NCBI RefSeq assembly: GCF_016722925.1 | Contig: NZ_JAEQNC010000009.1 | Location: forward strand, 124,001 to 188,000 | DNA: 64,000 nucleotides | Direction: 5' to 3' | DNA from: Phytoamicus setariae | Lineage (GTDB): Bacteria > Pseudomonadota > Alphaproteobacteria > Rhizobiales > Rhizobiaceae | In this document: piece after piece, positions 43,607 to 52,370 of the stretch | How the letters are laid out: each line of letters opens with the position of its first letter | Numbering within the stretch: the first letter of the stretch is position 1 | The notes under the pieces: generated by a model | Told to the model about the DNA's origin: nothing | The model's input: only the letters and a program-made list of their open reading frames with translations | Databases searched by the model: none | Program-made: the position numbers and the translations under genes

Positions 43607-44215
43607 TTATTTCTTGAGGGCCCGGAGCGCGAATTCGATCAATTCGTCTGGCGTCGCCCGATTGGTCTTGGCGAGACACTGGGCGACCATCTGTGGATGG
43701 CAGAGGATAACTGTCGCTGCGCCGAAACATCGTGAGGCAGCGTCCGCGTCCTGCTCGGCGAATTCTCCCGAAGCAATGCCTTCGCGGATCACGTCGGCGG
43801 CGAGATCGTGGATACGATTGATATGCTTGTCGATGACATGCCAATCACGCTCCAGCGCCACGACCACCATTTCATGAACTTTCTCATGGTCGAGCATCGT
43901 CTCGAGGGTCGTCTTGTGCTGTGCGTGGACCCATTGCCTCAGGCGCTCGGTCGCACTGATCGGCTGACTGAGGATCATACGCGACTGCTCATAGACAGCC
44001 GTCAGCATCCGAGCGCAGATGGCTTGATGGATTTCGGTTTTGGACGCGAAGAACCGGTAGATATTGGCCGGCGACATCCCCAGATCCTTGGCAATGTCGG
44101 CGACATTGGTCTTGGCGTAGCCATAGTGCCGGAACAGCCGCTCGGCGCTGTCGAGAATGCGGGTGACATTCTCGCTACGCAGGGAGTCCATCTGATTTTC
44201 CAGTGCGTCGACCAT
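43607..44215 (-). CDS. TetR-family repressor
   Basis: The 202-residue protein has the TetR helix-turn-helix at about 15-60 (RILDSAERLFRHYGYAKTNVADIAKDLGMSP within this stretch) and a ligand-binding C-terminal domain (about 80-190). It is first in the tetR-adaptor-RND operon and is preceded by a perfect 15-bp inverted repeat at 44230-44269, its probable operator. It should repress its own operon until a pump substrate binds. Confidence 0.9.
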   Translation of the reverse strand: MVDALENQMDSLRSENVTRILDSAERLFRHYGYAKTNVADIAKDLGMSPANIYRFFASKTEIHQAICARMLTAVYEQSRMILSQPISATERLRQWVHAQHKTTLETMLDHEKVHEMVVVALERDWHVIDKHINRIHDLAADVIREGIASGEFAEQDADAASRCFGAATVILCHPQMVAQCLAKTNRATPDELIEFALRALKK

Positions 44216-44229
44216 GTGTTCTTGTCCAA

Positions 44230-44269
44230 AATTACGACTGACGATTTTTCATTTTCGTCAGTCGTAATT
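44230..44269. promoter_or_regulatory. perfect inverted repeat, probable TetR operator
   Basis: Two 15-nt arms (AATTACGACTGACGA and its exact reverse complement) flank a 10-nt AT-rich spacer. The repeat ends 15 nt before the tetR ATG at 44215 and lies in the divergent region toward the RidA gene at 44447. Size and position fit a double TetR operator; the repeat can also fold as an mRNA hairpin before tetR. Confidence 0.75.
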
Positions 44270-44446
44270 CATAAATCGAAAATAGTCAATCCACTTGCCA
44301 CCACATTCCGGGCAACTTTTGGCACCAATGAGGTCGCCAATACGCGTTCTTCCATGTATGGAGCACATGCAAACGAATTCCGAGCCGGCAAACAGAGCTC
44401 CTTGGAGCGGCCAGCGGGACAGTTCAGTTAAGGGAAAGGAAATACC

Positions 44447-44797
44447 ATGACGATTACACGCAAGGGCTTGGGCGTCCGTTTTCACCAGGTCGTCGAGGCC
44501 GGCGGCTTCGTATTCCTGGCAGGTATCGTAGCCAACGACACCTCTGGCGATACCGCAGCACAGACCAAGGACATTCTCGACCAGATCGATGCACTCCTGG
44601 TAAGCGTCGGCTCCTCCAAGGCGCAGATCGTGACCGCCAATATCTGGCTCTCGGACATCAAGACGATCGGCGCCATGAACACCGTGTGGGACGTCTGGCT
44701 CGACAAGGAAAACGCGCCGGTTCGCGCTACCGTCGAGTCCAAGCTTGCTGCCCCGGAATACCTGGTCGAAATTCAGGTCAAGGCATTCAAGGGCTGA
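44447..44797 (+). CDS. RidA/YjgF family protein with conserved active-site arginine
   Basis: The 116-residue protein has FVFLAGIVANDTSGDTAAQTKDILDQIDALL and NAPVRATVESKLAAPEYLVEIQVKA in the Rid fold pattern. Arg93 in the APVRATV segment matches the RidA catalytic arginine, unlike the homologue at 6897-7316. It would hydrolyse 2-iminobutyrate-like enamines. It has GGGAAAGGAAA before the ATG and its own downstream terminator, so it is probably monocistronic. It is divergent from tetR. Confidence 0.85.
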   Translation: MTITRKGLGVRFHQVVEAGGFVFLAGIVANDTSGDTAAQTKDILDQIDALLVSVGSSKAQIVTANIWLSDIKTIGAMNTVWDVWLDKENAPVRATVESKLAAPEYLVEIQVKAFKG

Positions 44798-44843
44798 TTG
44801 CATCCACCGGTGCAAACACCCAAAGCGTTTTTAGCTTTTCATG

Positions 44844-44880
44844 AAAAATGCGGGCGCCTGACCCCGGACGCCCGCATTTC
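44844..44880. terminator. bidirectional terminator between the RidA and response-regulator genes
   Basis: AAATGCGGGCG and its perfect reverse complement (44846-44856 with 44869-44879) form an 11-bp stem with a 12-nt loop. On the minus strand the stem runs into TTTTTC, a good U-run for the response regulator that ends at 44994. On the plus strand it ends TTTCC, weaker but workable for the RidA gene. Confidence 0.75.
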
Positions 44881-44993
44881 CATGCTCCCCGCCTAACAGC
44901 TGCCCGTGCGGCAGTAGGCGCTGATTCGGCTGATATTTCAATATTAGCGCTAGGCAATACACTTCTATTCACAGGCGGATCGGGCAAGCCGGT

Positions 44994-45680
44994 TCAAATT
45001 CTAGAAACGCCTTTGTAAATATAGCCATTGCCACGCGCCGTCTCGATAAGATCGCCGTTCTGGCCGTTCTGCTCCAGCTTGCGTCGCAGCCTCTTGATAC
45101 GGGAATCGATACTCCGGTCGATGGGATCTGTACCATGGGCGGGCGCGAGACTAAGGATCTCATCCCTTGTGAGAAGCTTGCCGGGTCGCGTTGCAAAGGC
45201 CGCGATCAGGTCGATTTCGGTCGGAAACAACGGCACTTCGTCGCCATTGGGTTCGAACAGCTTCCATTGCTTCAGGTCGAGGGAAAAGGCCCCGAACGGG
45301 ATCATATCCTCGGCCCTGAACCGCCGACGGCGCAGCACCGCCTCGATACGGGCGTTGAGTTCGTTAAGCGAGAACGGCTTGGTCACATAATCGTCTGCGC
45401 CGATTTCCAGACCCACCACACGATCGACCAGATCGATGGCACCGGTCAGCATGATGATTCCGAGGTCGTGATGCTCCCGCATTCGCCGCGCGATGCTTAA
45501 GCCATCCTCGCCGGGCAGGTTGAGATCGAGAAGTATAAGGTCTACCGCCCCCTCCCCGACCAGTACATCCAGACTCTCTCCGCTGGTCGCACATCGCACG
45601 ACGTGCCCCTGCGTCGTGAGGAAGTCTTCAATCATGCCGCAGAGCGACTGGTCGTCATCGACAACAATCAGCTGCGCCAT
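44994..45680 (-). CDS. OmpR-family response regulator
   Basis: The 228-residue protein has a receiver domain (acidic pocket VVDDD near residue 7-10, phospho-acceptor Asp52 in LLDLNLPGEDG, KPF near residue 102) and a C-terminal OmpR winged helix (about 130-225, ending GNGYIYKG). It is divergent from the hybrid kinase gene at 45927, and resembles the second regulator at 49499-50206 in its receiver (GMIEDFL..QG, LNLPGEDG). It is probably a partner of that kinase. Confidence 0.9.
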   Translation of the reverse strand: MAQLIVVDDDQSLCGMIEDFLTTQGHVVRCATSGESLDVLVGEGAVDLILLDLNLPGEDGLSIARRMREHHDLGIIMLTGAIDLVDRVVGLEIGADDYVTKPFSLNELNARIEAVLRRRRFRAEDMIPFGAFSLDLKQWKLFEPNGDEVPLFPTEIDLIAAFATRPGKLLTRDEILSLAPAHGTDPIDRSIDSRIKRLRRKLEQNGQNGDLIETARGNGYIYKGVSRI

Positions 45681-45822
45681 GGCTGTTTAACCCCTTCTCG
45701 CCCCATTTTTCTCATGCTCCGAGGATATTTCGTCAAGCAGTCTCAATGCAACGAAAAAAGAGACGCCAGGCGGTGGTTGCCGGCTCGTCCGGCGGACCGC
45801 AAAACGACCAGCGACATCGGCG

Positions 45823-45896
45823 TGAAACAAAGCACTCCCATTTTGCCCCGCAGAAGCATTGCATTATCTTGGGGCGACAGGCTTGATACGAAACAA
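45823..45896. promoter_or_regulatory. TGAAACAA-type motifs in the kinase/regulator divergent promoter
   Basis: TGAAACAA at 45823-45830 and CGAAACAA at 45889-45896 lie between the divergent response-regulator and hybrid-kinase genes (45681-45926). The same 8-mer is repeated four times at 50671-50758, upstream of the small exported protein gene. They may be binding sites of one of the OmpR-family regulators. Confidence 0.4.
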
Positions 45897-45926
45897 CAGC
45901 AGGCTCCAGGATGAGGTTGAGAGAGC

Positions 45927-48900
45927 ATGACACGCGCAAAGGCGGGCGGCAACGAGGTAGTACGGCATGGCCGCATCGGGCCGTCGCCGCGATTGCTGCT
46001 GCTTTGTGCCCTGCCGCTTTCCCTCATGATCGTTGCCATCGTCGTCGATCAGTTCTGGCGACAGCAAAAGACGCTGCTGACCGAGCTCGAGCGGGTGATG
46101 AACGAACAACATCACGCGCTGGGCACGCTCGTTGCGGAAAACGACCAGCAACTGGCGCGCATGCGACTGACGATGGTAGACGGGATAGCAGGCATGGAAG
46201 GCCTGTCCAGAATGCGTGCGGGCGAATTCAATCCCGTTTCCGTGAAGCTTCCTTCTGCAGAGGTAAACGGCCTTGAATGGGCCCCCGGCGCCCACAATGC
46301 GGCGCTGGGAAGCATCTTTACGATCCCGGATATTGCGACAAAGCCGCCTGACGCCATCGGCCCGATGGACGCCGCCATAAATCTGCTCTCTTCCCTGCAC
46401 ATCGACCGGAAGGCGGGATCGAGCTCGCATTCCAGCTATTTCCTCTCGGCACAGGCGGATTTCGTCGCCGTCTATCCCGGCCTGAGCCTGCGAGCGATCG
46501 CCTGGGCCAGCGGCGTGGAGCACTCGATCCGCAGTCTCGGCGATCTATTCGCATCCCTGCTCGGCTCCGATGTCTACAAGCTTGGCCTTCCCCAGAACAA
46601 TACTAACCGTCAACCGTATTGGACCAAGCCATATGTGGATGCGGCCGGCTTCGGCATGCTGATAAGCCATGCCGCGCCCGTCTATCTCGGAGACCGCTTC
46701 TACGGCGTTGTCGGCACCGATCTACGGCTGGAATCTTTCGACGCCGTCATTGCACGCATGCCGCAACCCCTCGGGCTTCTGGCCGTTGCGACCGATAAGG
46801 GCGACATTCTCAGCATCAACGGCCGGGCGTTCAATGGCGACCGCGCCAAAATGACCGATTACCTCAGGAAAACCGGAGCGCTGGGTCCCAAACCCCTTGG
46901 CAACATCAGGGTTGGCTTCGAGGAAACTGCCAGCGACTGGGTTCGTATCCAGGCGTCGTCAGCCTCACCCTTCCGCCTCGTCTACGTGTTGCCGAAAACC
47001 GATCTCAATGCCTACCTGTTGCCGCGTTTCGCGCCGTATGCACTGATCCTGCTCGGGTTGGGCGCGACATTGCTCGGCATTTTCTATCTGCTGCATCGCA
47101 CCTATATCGCGCCGAGCTTCAAGCTCGCGGAATATCTGACGCTGCAGGCCGCCGGGGTCGAAACGACAATCCCACCCCTGCCAGCGGGTTGGCGCAAACA
47201 TTTCCTAACCATCGCCGGCATTGTTTCGACGATGCACCGCTATCAGGCCCGCCTGGAGCAGAGCGAGGCGCGGCTGCTGGCTGCCACGTCCAGTCTCAGC
47301 GACGGTTTTGCCATTGCCGACGCGGAGGGCAAACTCGTCTTCTTCAACGATGCGTTTGCCGGCCACCTGGCTGGCGACAAGCAGGCGGATGTCGCGGCGG
47401 GCGTCGACATCGCTTCTCTCATCGATCTCGAAAAATTCAATGTCGACGGCACCGAGGTCGAGTACGAACTGGCCGATGGCCGCTGGATCGACGGATGGCT
47501 CAACGCCATGCCGGATGGCGGCAAGGTCATCCTACTGCATGACATCACCGACACCAAACGCACCGAGCTGCAGATCCGTGAGAGCGAGGCACGCTACCGA
47601 CTGGTGATCAACACCCAGACCGAAATGGTGGCGCGTCATGATCCGAGCGGGCATACGACTTTCGCCAACGACGCCTATTGCCGCTACCTTAGCCTGTCGC
47701 TCGACGAGCTGCTGAACCGCGAGATCAGCGACTTCGACACGATTTTTCCTGATGACCGCGAGATGCACGAAGCGCATCTCGCATCGCTAACGCCGGAGTC
47801 CCCCACTGCGACCATCGTCATCCGCAACGTGCTGATGCCATCAGGCGATATTCGCTGGGAGGAGTGGACGGATACCGGCATCTTCGACGGCGACGGCAGA
47901 TTGATCGAAATTCAGGCGATCGGGCGCGATATCACGGAAAAAGTGCGCGCAGAAGAAGCCCTGAGCGTCAGCGAAGCCAGAATGGCCGCCTTTCTCGAGC
48001 ATGCGCCAGTTGCCATGCTGGCCAAGGACCGCAACGGTATCTTCACGCTCGTCAATCCCGAGACGGTCAAGCGCCTGGGACGTCCCGCGCACGAGATCAT
48101 CGGCAAGCGGACCATCGATATCCTGCCGGCTGCCGAGGCGGCGATGATGGACCGCTCGATCGAGCAGGTGATGGAAACCGGCGAGGTGCAGATCGAGGAA
48201 CAATACCACCCGTCGCTCGACCCGTTTCTCTACAGCATGTTCATCCGCTTTCCCGTACGCGCGGAAAACGGTGAGATTACCGGCACCGGTGTGTTTGCTG
48301 TTGATCAGACCAGTCAAAGACTGGTTGAACTGGAGCTGGAGAAGCAACGCGGCGCACTGCACCAGAGCGAGAAGATGGCCGCGCTCGGTTCGCTGCTTGC
48401 GGGCGTCGCCCACGAGCTCAACAACCCGCTTTCGATCGTCGTCGGCTACTCCGGAATGCTGCATGAAATGGCCAAGGACGAGGCGACGAAGCGGCGGACG
48501 AAGGAGCTTCATGCCGCCGCCGAACGTTGCGCGCGCATTGTCAAGACCTTCCTTTCGATGGCCCGCTCGAAGCCGATTGAAAAGCGCAATGTCTCTGTCG
48601 ATACCGTCATGGACGACGTGCTGGAACTGGCCGCCTATGGGCTGCGCAGCAACGGGATCAATGTGATACGCGAGCGGCTTGTGACCCTGCCGGAATTCTT
48701 CGCCGATCCGGACCAGTTGCATCAGGTGTTCATGAATGTGGTTCTCAACGCCCAGCAGGCGATGTCCGGGATCGACGGCGAGCGCAAGCTCAATGTCAAG
48801 AGCTATCGTGGACGCGGTCACATCGTCGTCGATATCCTCGACACGGGTCCGGGCATTGACGACGCCACGCGGGCGCGGGCATTCGAGCCCTTTTTCACTA

Positions 48901-49499
48901 CCAAACCACAGGGCGTGGGAACCGGTATAGGCTTGTCCGTCTGCCTTCGGATCGTAGAAGCGCATGGCGGCCTCATATCGCTCGATGCCGCACCCGGTGG
49001 TGGCACACTCTGCCGTATCAAGTTCCCGATGAGCCTCGACGTGCCCAAGTTCGGAGATGCCGAGACCGTCACTGATTTCCGCCTGTCGGGAAAGCTGCTC
49101 GTGGTTGACGACGAAGCCGCGATTGGCGAGTTCCTGGTCGACGCACTCGGGGCGGAAGGCGTTGAAGTCACCGCCGCTACCAGCGGCCGCGAAGCACAGC
49201 AAATGGTGATGAGGCAGGATTTCGACGCCATTTTGACAGACCTCAGGATGCCGGGCATCGATGGCGGCAAGCTGGTCGATTTCATCCTCAAGAAACGCCC
49301 GCACCTGGAGGGGCGTATTGTCGTGATGACCGGCGACGCACTGAATGCCCAGAACCGCCCCGAACGCGTCGACCTGCCACTGGTCACCAAACCGATCGAC
49401 CTTGCCTTGCTGCGCGCAGCGCTGCGGCCATTGCTGAACCAAGAGACGACTGCCGCCGAAGAGGCAGCCACCCGCATTGCGCATGGAGGAGTGAACTGA
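45927..49499 (+). CDS. membrane hybrid sensor histidine kinase with dCache-like sensor, three PAS domains and receiver
   Basis: The 1190-residue protein has a first membrane helix (about 23-42), a large periplasmic region of dCache type (about 43-368), a second helix (about 370-390) and three PAS domains (about 448-545, 551-670, 680-795). A HisKA domain follows with His829 in GVAHELNNPL, then an HATPase domain (VLNAQQAM, DTGPGID, GTGIGLSV) and a C-terminal receiver with Asp1105 in LTDLRMPG. Its stop overlaps the start of the second response regulator by 1 nt. It should sense an extracytoplasmic small ligand and phosphorylate one or both OmpR-type regulators. The ligand is unknown. Confidence 0.9.
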   Translation: MTRAKAGGNEVVRHGRIGPSPRLLLLCALPLSLMIVAIVVDQFWRQQKTLLTELERVMNEQHHALGTLVAENDQQLARMRLTMVDGIAGMEGLSRMRAGEFNPVSVKLPSAEVNGLEWAPGAHNAALGSIFTIPDIATKPPDAIGPMDAAINLLSSLHIDRKAGSSSHSSYFLSAQADFVAVYPGLSLRAIAWASGVEHSIRSLGDLFASLLGSDVYKLGLPQNNTNRQPYWTKPYVDAAGFGMLISHAAPVYLGDRFYGVVGTDLRLESFDAVIARMPQPLGLLAVATDKGDILSINGRAFNGDRAKMTDYLRKTGALGPKPLGNIRVGFEETASDWVRIQASSASPFRLVYVLPKTDLNAYLLPRFAPYALILLGLGATLLGIFYLLHRTYIAPSFKLAEYLTLQAAGVETTIPPLPAGWRKHFLTIAGIVSTMHRYQARLEQSEARLLAATSSLSDGFAIADAEGKLVFFNDAFAGHLAGDKQADVAAGVDIASLIDLEKFNVDGTEVEYELADGRWIDGWLNAMPDGGKVILLHDITDTKRTELQIRESEARYRLVINTQTEMVARHDPSGHTTFANDAYCRYLSLSLDELLNREISDFDTIFPDDREMHEAHLASLTPESPTATIVIRNVLMPSGDIRWEEWTDTGIFDGDGRLIEIQAIGRDITEKVRAEEALSVSEARMAAFLEHAPVAMLAKDRNGIFTLVNPETVKRLGRPAHEIIGKRTIDILPAAEAAMMDRSIEQVMETGEVQIEEQYHPSLDPFLYSMFIRFPVRAENGEITGTGVFAVDQTSQRLVELELEKQRGALHQSEKMAALGSLLAGVAHELNNPLSIVVGYSGMLHEMAKDEATKRRTKELHAAAERCARIVKTFLSMARSKPIEKRNVSVDTVMDDVLELAAYGLRSNGINVIRERLVTLPEFFADPDQLHQVFMNVVLNAQQAMSGIDGERKLNVKSYRGRGHIVVDILDTGPGIDDATRARAFEPFFTTKPQGVGTGIGLSVCLRIVEAHGGLISLDAAPGGGTLCRIKFPMSLDVPKFGDAETVTDFRLSGKLLVVDDEAAIGEFLVDALGAEGVEVTAATSGREAQQMVMRQDFDAILTDLRMPGIDGGKLVDFILKKRPHLEGRIVVMTGDALNAQNRPERVDLPLVTKPIDLALLRAALRPLLNQETTAAEEAATRIAHGGVN

Positions 49500-50206
49500 T
49501 GTCCGAAGCCAACATCGTTGTGGTCGATGACGAACCGGGCCTCAGGGGCATGATAGAAGATTACCTGTCGATGCAGGGCTATGCGGTGCAGCCCGCCGAA
49601 AATGGCGCGGCACTCGACCGGCTTTTGGCATCCAGGTCTCCCGACCTTATTTTGCTTGATGTCAATTTGCCGGGCGAGGATGGGTTCTCCATCGTCCGGC
49701 GCCTGCGGAATGCCGGCGAACGGATGGGCATCATCATGCTTACCGGCAATGCCGACGAGGACAGCAAGGTGACGGGACTGCTGAATGGCGCAGACGACTA
49801 CCTCGCCAAGCCTTTCGAAGTCCGCGAGTTGCTGGCGCGGGTGCGCAGCGTGCTCCGAAGACTACCGCCAGCCGCCGAGAAACCTGCCGAAGCTCGCCAG
49901 AAGCTGGCGCTTGGCACCTTTGTCCTCGATGTGGCGGGGCGGCGCCTGTTCGATGGCGGCGGTCTGGAAATCGAAGTCAGCAGCATGGATTACGATCTGC
50001 TTGAGGCATTCGCTCGCCATCCGCGTCAGGTGCTTTCCAGAGACCGTCTGTGCGAACTTGCACATGGCCGTACCCTGGGCGCGGCCGACCGCAGCCTTGA
50101 TATCCGTATCGCCCGGTTGCGCAAGAAGCTGGAGAAGGATCCGACGGAGCCGGCAATCCTGAAGACCGTGCGCGGAGAAGGCTACGTTTTCGAACCCGAA
50201 GGGTGA
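49499..50206 (+). CDS. OmpR-family response regulator, partner of the hybrid kinase
   Basis: The 235-residue protein has a receiver domain (VVVDDEPGLRG, Asp54 in LILLDVNLPGEDG, KPFE near 107) and a C-terminal OmpR winged helix (about 135-233, ending GEGYVFEPEG). It starts 1 nt inside the kinase stop codon, so the two are coupled. It is paralogous to the regulator at 44994-45680. It converges on the small exported gene at 50258, and a 9-bp inverted repeat (50234-50242 with 50256-50264) lies between the two. Confidence 0.92.
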   Translation: MSEANIVVVDDEPGLRGMIEDYLSMQGYAVQPAENGAALDRLLASRSPDLILLDVNLPGEDGFSIVRRLRNAGERMGIIMLTGNADEDSKVTGLLNGADDYLAKPFEVRELLARVRSVLRRLPPAAEKPAEARQKLALGTFVLDVAGRRLFDGGGLEIEVSSMDYDLLEAFARHPRQVLSRDRLCELAHGRTLGAADRSLDIRIARLRKKLEKDPTEPAILKTVRGEGYVFEPEG

Positions 50207-50257
50207 AGTTGATAGAGCACATTGCTCCAAGTGGAACTGAACGGATCCGCTTTCGGT

Positions 50258-50596
50258 TCAGTTCGACGCGATGAGGCAGGCCGATACGATCGAGCGCATT
50301 GCATGCACGGCCACCCGCGTATCGCTCGGTGCCGGGCCGATCGGGTTCGCGACAGCGACGTTCGCCGATGCAACGCCATGTGCAGCAAAATCCAGTGCCA
50401 GGAGGCCCGCGATGGACCGCGTCTTCAAGTTTTCGCGGCTGTTGGACGCGGGAGATGCAATGCCAGGTCCCTTGCTGATTTCGGCACGGGCTACTTCCAT
50501 AGCAGGCAGCATCGCCGCGCCGAGTTCGAAACCGACGACGGCAGAAATAACAATGACAGACACTGCGGCAGCACTGAGGCGCAAGGAAGTGGACAT
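50258..50596 (-). CDS. small exported or membrane-anchored hypothetical protein (112 aa)
   Basis: The 112-residue protein starts MSTSLRLSAAAVSVIVISAVV, a strong signal peptide or membrane anchor, followed by an alanine/serine-rich chain of no known family. Third codon positions are G/C-rich like the neighbours, and GAGAG lies upstream of the ATG at 50596. An array of TGAAACAA motifs occupies the region upstream. Its location next to a sensor kinase recalls FeuN, a small periplasmic modulator of the FeuQ kinase in Sinorhizobium, but that parallel is only positional. Confidence 0.55.
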   Translation of the reverse strand: MSTSLRLSAAAVSVIVISAVVGFELGAAMLPAMEVARAEISKGPGIASPASNSRENLKTRSIAGLLALDFAAHGVASANVAVANPIGPAPSDTRVAVHAMRSIVSACLIASN

Positions 50597-50670
50597 TGAT
50601 CTGCTCTCTGAATCTCGGAGCGCGACGACAACACGTCGGCTACATCGATGGATGCAGATCTAAAGTTCGT

Positions 50671-50758
50671 TTGTTTCATCTGAATGTCGTTGTTTCAAAT
50701 TTGAGCGACCCAAGTGAAACAAATGAAACGAAACGAACAAATTTGAAAGTTGAAACAA
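50671..50758. promoter_or_regulatory. array of TGAAACAA motifs upstream of the small exported gene
   Basis: TTGTTTCA occurs at 50671-50678 and 50690-50697, and its reverse complement TGAAACAA at 50715-50722 and 50751-50758, with the variant TGAAACGA at 50724-50731. An 11-bp perfect inverted repeat, TTTCAAATTTG (50693-50703) and CAAATTTGAAA (50738-50748), is nested in it. The stretch is AT-rich for this genome. It looks like a multi-site regulator-binding region 75-160 nt upstream of the small gene at 50596. Confidence 0.55.
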
Positions 50759-50781
50759 TCTACCGCCTGAGGAGTTCCGCA

Positions 50782-50814
50782 AGCCATCTTGTAGCGCGAT
50801 AGGCCTAGATGGCT
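50782..50814 (-). terminator. possible stem-loop at the end of tenA
   Basis: AGCCATCT and AGATGGCT (50782-50789 with 50807-50814) form an 8-bp repeat with a 17-nt loop overlapping the stop codon of tenA. There is no U-run, so this is a weak terminator candidate. Confidence 0.25.
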
Positions 50815-51520
50815 ATTCCGCGGCGATGGGCTCTTTCGAGTGTCCGGCGTTCAGACCCATTTGCCAAAAAGCGGCTTCCAGCCGGGTCGCTGTGTTGAAA
50901 ATCTTCGATAATTCGGCAAAACGCGCGTCTGCGCCGCGGCGCTTGCCCAGTGAATCGAGATTTTCGATGGCCGCCTGCGCGCTGGCGAGAAAGTGCTCGC
51001 CCTCGTAGTTGCGGATCCAGTCCGCATACATGTTGCCTTCGATGACGGTGGCCTTGTCGGAAATCAGCAATTGGCCGATCTCGGCATAGCCGGCAACGCA
51101 AGGCATCAGCGCCACCCACAAATCCAGCATATCACCGGAATGCCCCACATCCAGCACGAAGCGCGTGTAGGTCATTGTCTCGGGCGCTTCGGGCTCAGCC
51201 TCGATCATCGCCTCGGTCAGGCCCCAGCCAGCGCAATATTTCAGGTGCAAAGGCAGTTCCTGCACGATCGCATCAAGCGTAGCGGTCGCCATTCGGATGT
51301 CGGCAAGCGTCGTGGACTTGTGGGCGAGCAGTGCATAGGCCCGCGCGTAGTGGATGAGGAAGAGGTAATCCTGCGTCAGGAAACGTCGAAAGCAGGCTTG
51401 GGGCAGCGTGCCGCGTCCCAACTGCCCGACGAAGGGATGATTGACATAATCAGTCCAGTCAGCACCTGCCGCAGCCCTGAGCCTGCCGAACAATCCGAAA
51501 TCAAAATTCGCAGTGATCAT
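50813..51520 (-). CDS. tenA: TenA/thiaminase II family aminopyrimidine aminohydrolase
   Basis: The 235-residue all-helical protein has HPFVGQLGRGTLPQACFRRFLTQDY and the catalytic Cys141 in LMPCVAGYAEIG, as in TenA, plus a C-terminal glutamate in the TRLEAAFWQMG region. TenA hydrolyses aminopyrimidines from damaged thiamin for salvage. No TPP riboswitch is recognisable upstream. It is divergent from the GntR gene, with no thiamin genes beside it. Confidence 0.88.
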   Translation of the reverse strand: MITANFDFGLFGRLRAAAGADWTDYVNHPFVGQLGRGTLPQACFRRFLTQDYLFLIHYARAYALLAHKSTTLADIRMATATLDAIVQELPLHLKYCAGWGLTEAMIEAEPEAPETMTYTRFVLDVGHSGDMLDLWVALMPCVAGYAEIGQLLISDKATVIEGNMYADWIRNYEGEHFLASAQAAIENLDSLGKRRGADARFAELSKIFNTATRLEAAFWQMGLNAGHSKEPIAAE

Positions 51521-51628
51521 ATCCGTCCCCCTCGGTTGCTTTTTCTAGCCTTGCAGCAAGACAATTGAAACCTGTCCGCGAGCCCCTCAATAAGAAAATC
51601 TCCGACACGCGTAATTTCAAATTGCTAG

Positions 51629-51640
51629 ATTGTCGACAAT
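51629..51640. promoter_or_regulatory. palindrome upstream of the GntR gene, probable operator
   Basis: ATTGTCGACAAT is a perfect 12-nt palindrome lying 41 nt before the GntR ATG, in the divergent region with tenA. FCD-type GntR regulators often bind TTGT-N2-ACAA-like sites, so this is a likely autoregulatory operator. Confidence 0.5.
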
Positions 51641-51680
51641 GTGATTGATTTCAAGTCCTGATCCTCAAAACGGAATGTAA

Positions 51681-52370
51681 ATGACCAGGACTGAATTCGA
51701 GCCGATTACCGACACGACGCGCCGGGCCGAAATCGTCGGCAAGCTGCGTCGCGCGATCTTGACCGGCCAGTTCCAGCCTGGGCAGAAAGTCAACGAACTC
51801 CGGATTTCCGAACAGATGCGGGTCAGCCGCGCGCCGCTGCGCGAAGCCATCCGGGAGCTCGTACAAGAAGGCCTGCTGACCAACGTTCCCTATGCCGGCG
51901 CTTCTGTGATCGACGTCACTGCCAAGGATATTGCCGATGCCTATTCGCTTCATCACGTGCTGGAGGAATTCGCCATCGAACGCGTCTGGCCGCTTCGCGA
52001 CGAGACCTTTCTGAAGGAACTCGATATGCGGCACGAGGCGGTGAAACAGGCGACGATTGCGGGCGATCTGACCCGCCAGATCGAGACTGCCCTCAAGTTG
52101 CACAGCCTGATCTATGAGTGGGTCGATCACCCCCTGCTGCTCGACACATGGCAAAGGCTGGCGGGGCGGCTGCAGATGTATTTTGCCCTCCACCAGCAAG
52201 CCCGGGATGAAGCCGTGCCCGCGGTGGATATGCATGAGGACTATGTGCGGCTGCTCACCGGTGACGACATCGCTGCCGCAAAATCATACGCACATGAGCA
52301 TATAGACTGGGATTTCGAGGAACTGGTCGCCTACGCGAAAAGCCTCGAAGAAAGTGGTAAGAAGAAATGA
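51681..52370 (+). CDS. GntR-family regulator, FCD subfamily
   Basis: The 229-residue protein has an N-terminal GntR winged helix (about 15-80: LRRAILTGQFQPGQKVNELRISEQMRVSRAPLREAI lies here) and a C-terminal FCD all-helical effector domain. It overlaps the first enolase-superfamily gene by 4 nt, so it is the operon's own regulator. It should respond to a carboxylate intermediate of the pathway. Confidence 0.9.
   Translation: MTRTEFEPITDTTRRAEIVGKLRRAILTGQFQPGQKVNELRISEQMRVSRAPLREAIRELVQEGLLTNVPYAGASVIDVTAKDIADAYSLHHVLEEFAIERVWPLRDETFLKELDMRHEAVKQATIAGDLTRQIETALKLHSLIYEWVDHPLLLDTWQRLAGRLQMYFALHQQARDEAVPAVDMHEDYVRLLTGDDIAAAKSYAHEHIDWDFEELVAYAKSLEESGKKK

Noticed and set aside
47841-49484. Minus-strand frame of 547 codons opposite the hybrid kinase
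   Set aside because: It is antisense to the PAS, HisKA and receiver regions and shows no domain pattern.
51521-51680. Thiamin pyrophosphate riboswitch upstream of tenA
   Set aside because: The conserved CTGAGA and ACC-TGA-type core could not be found.
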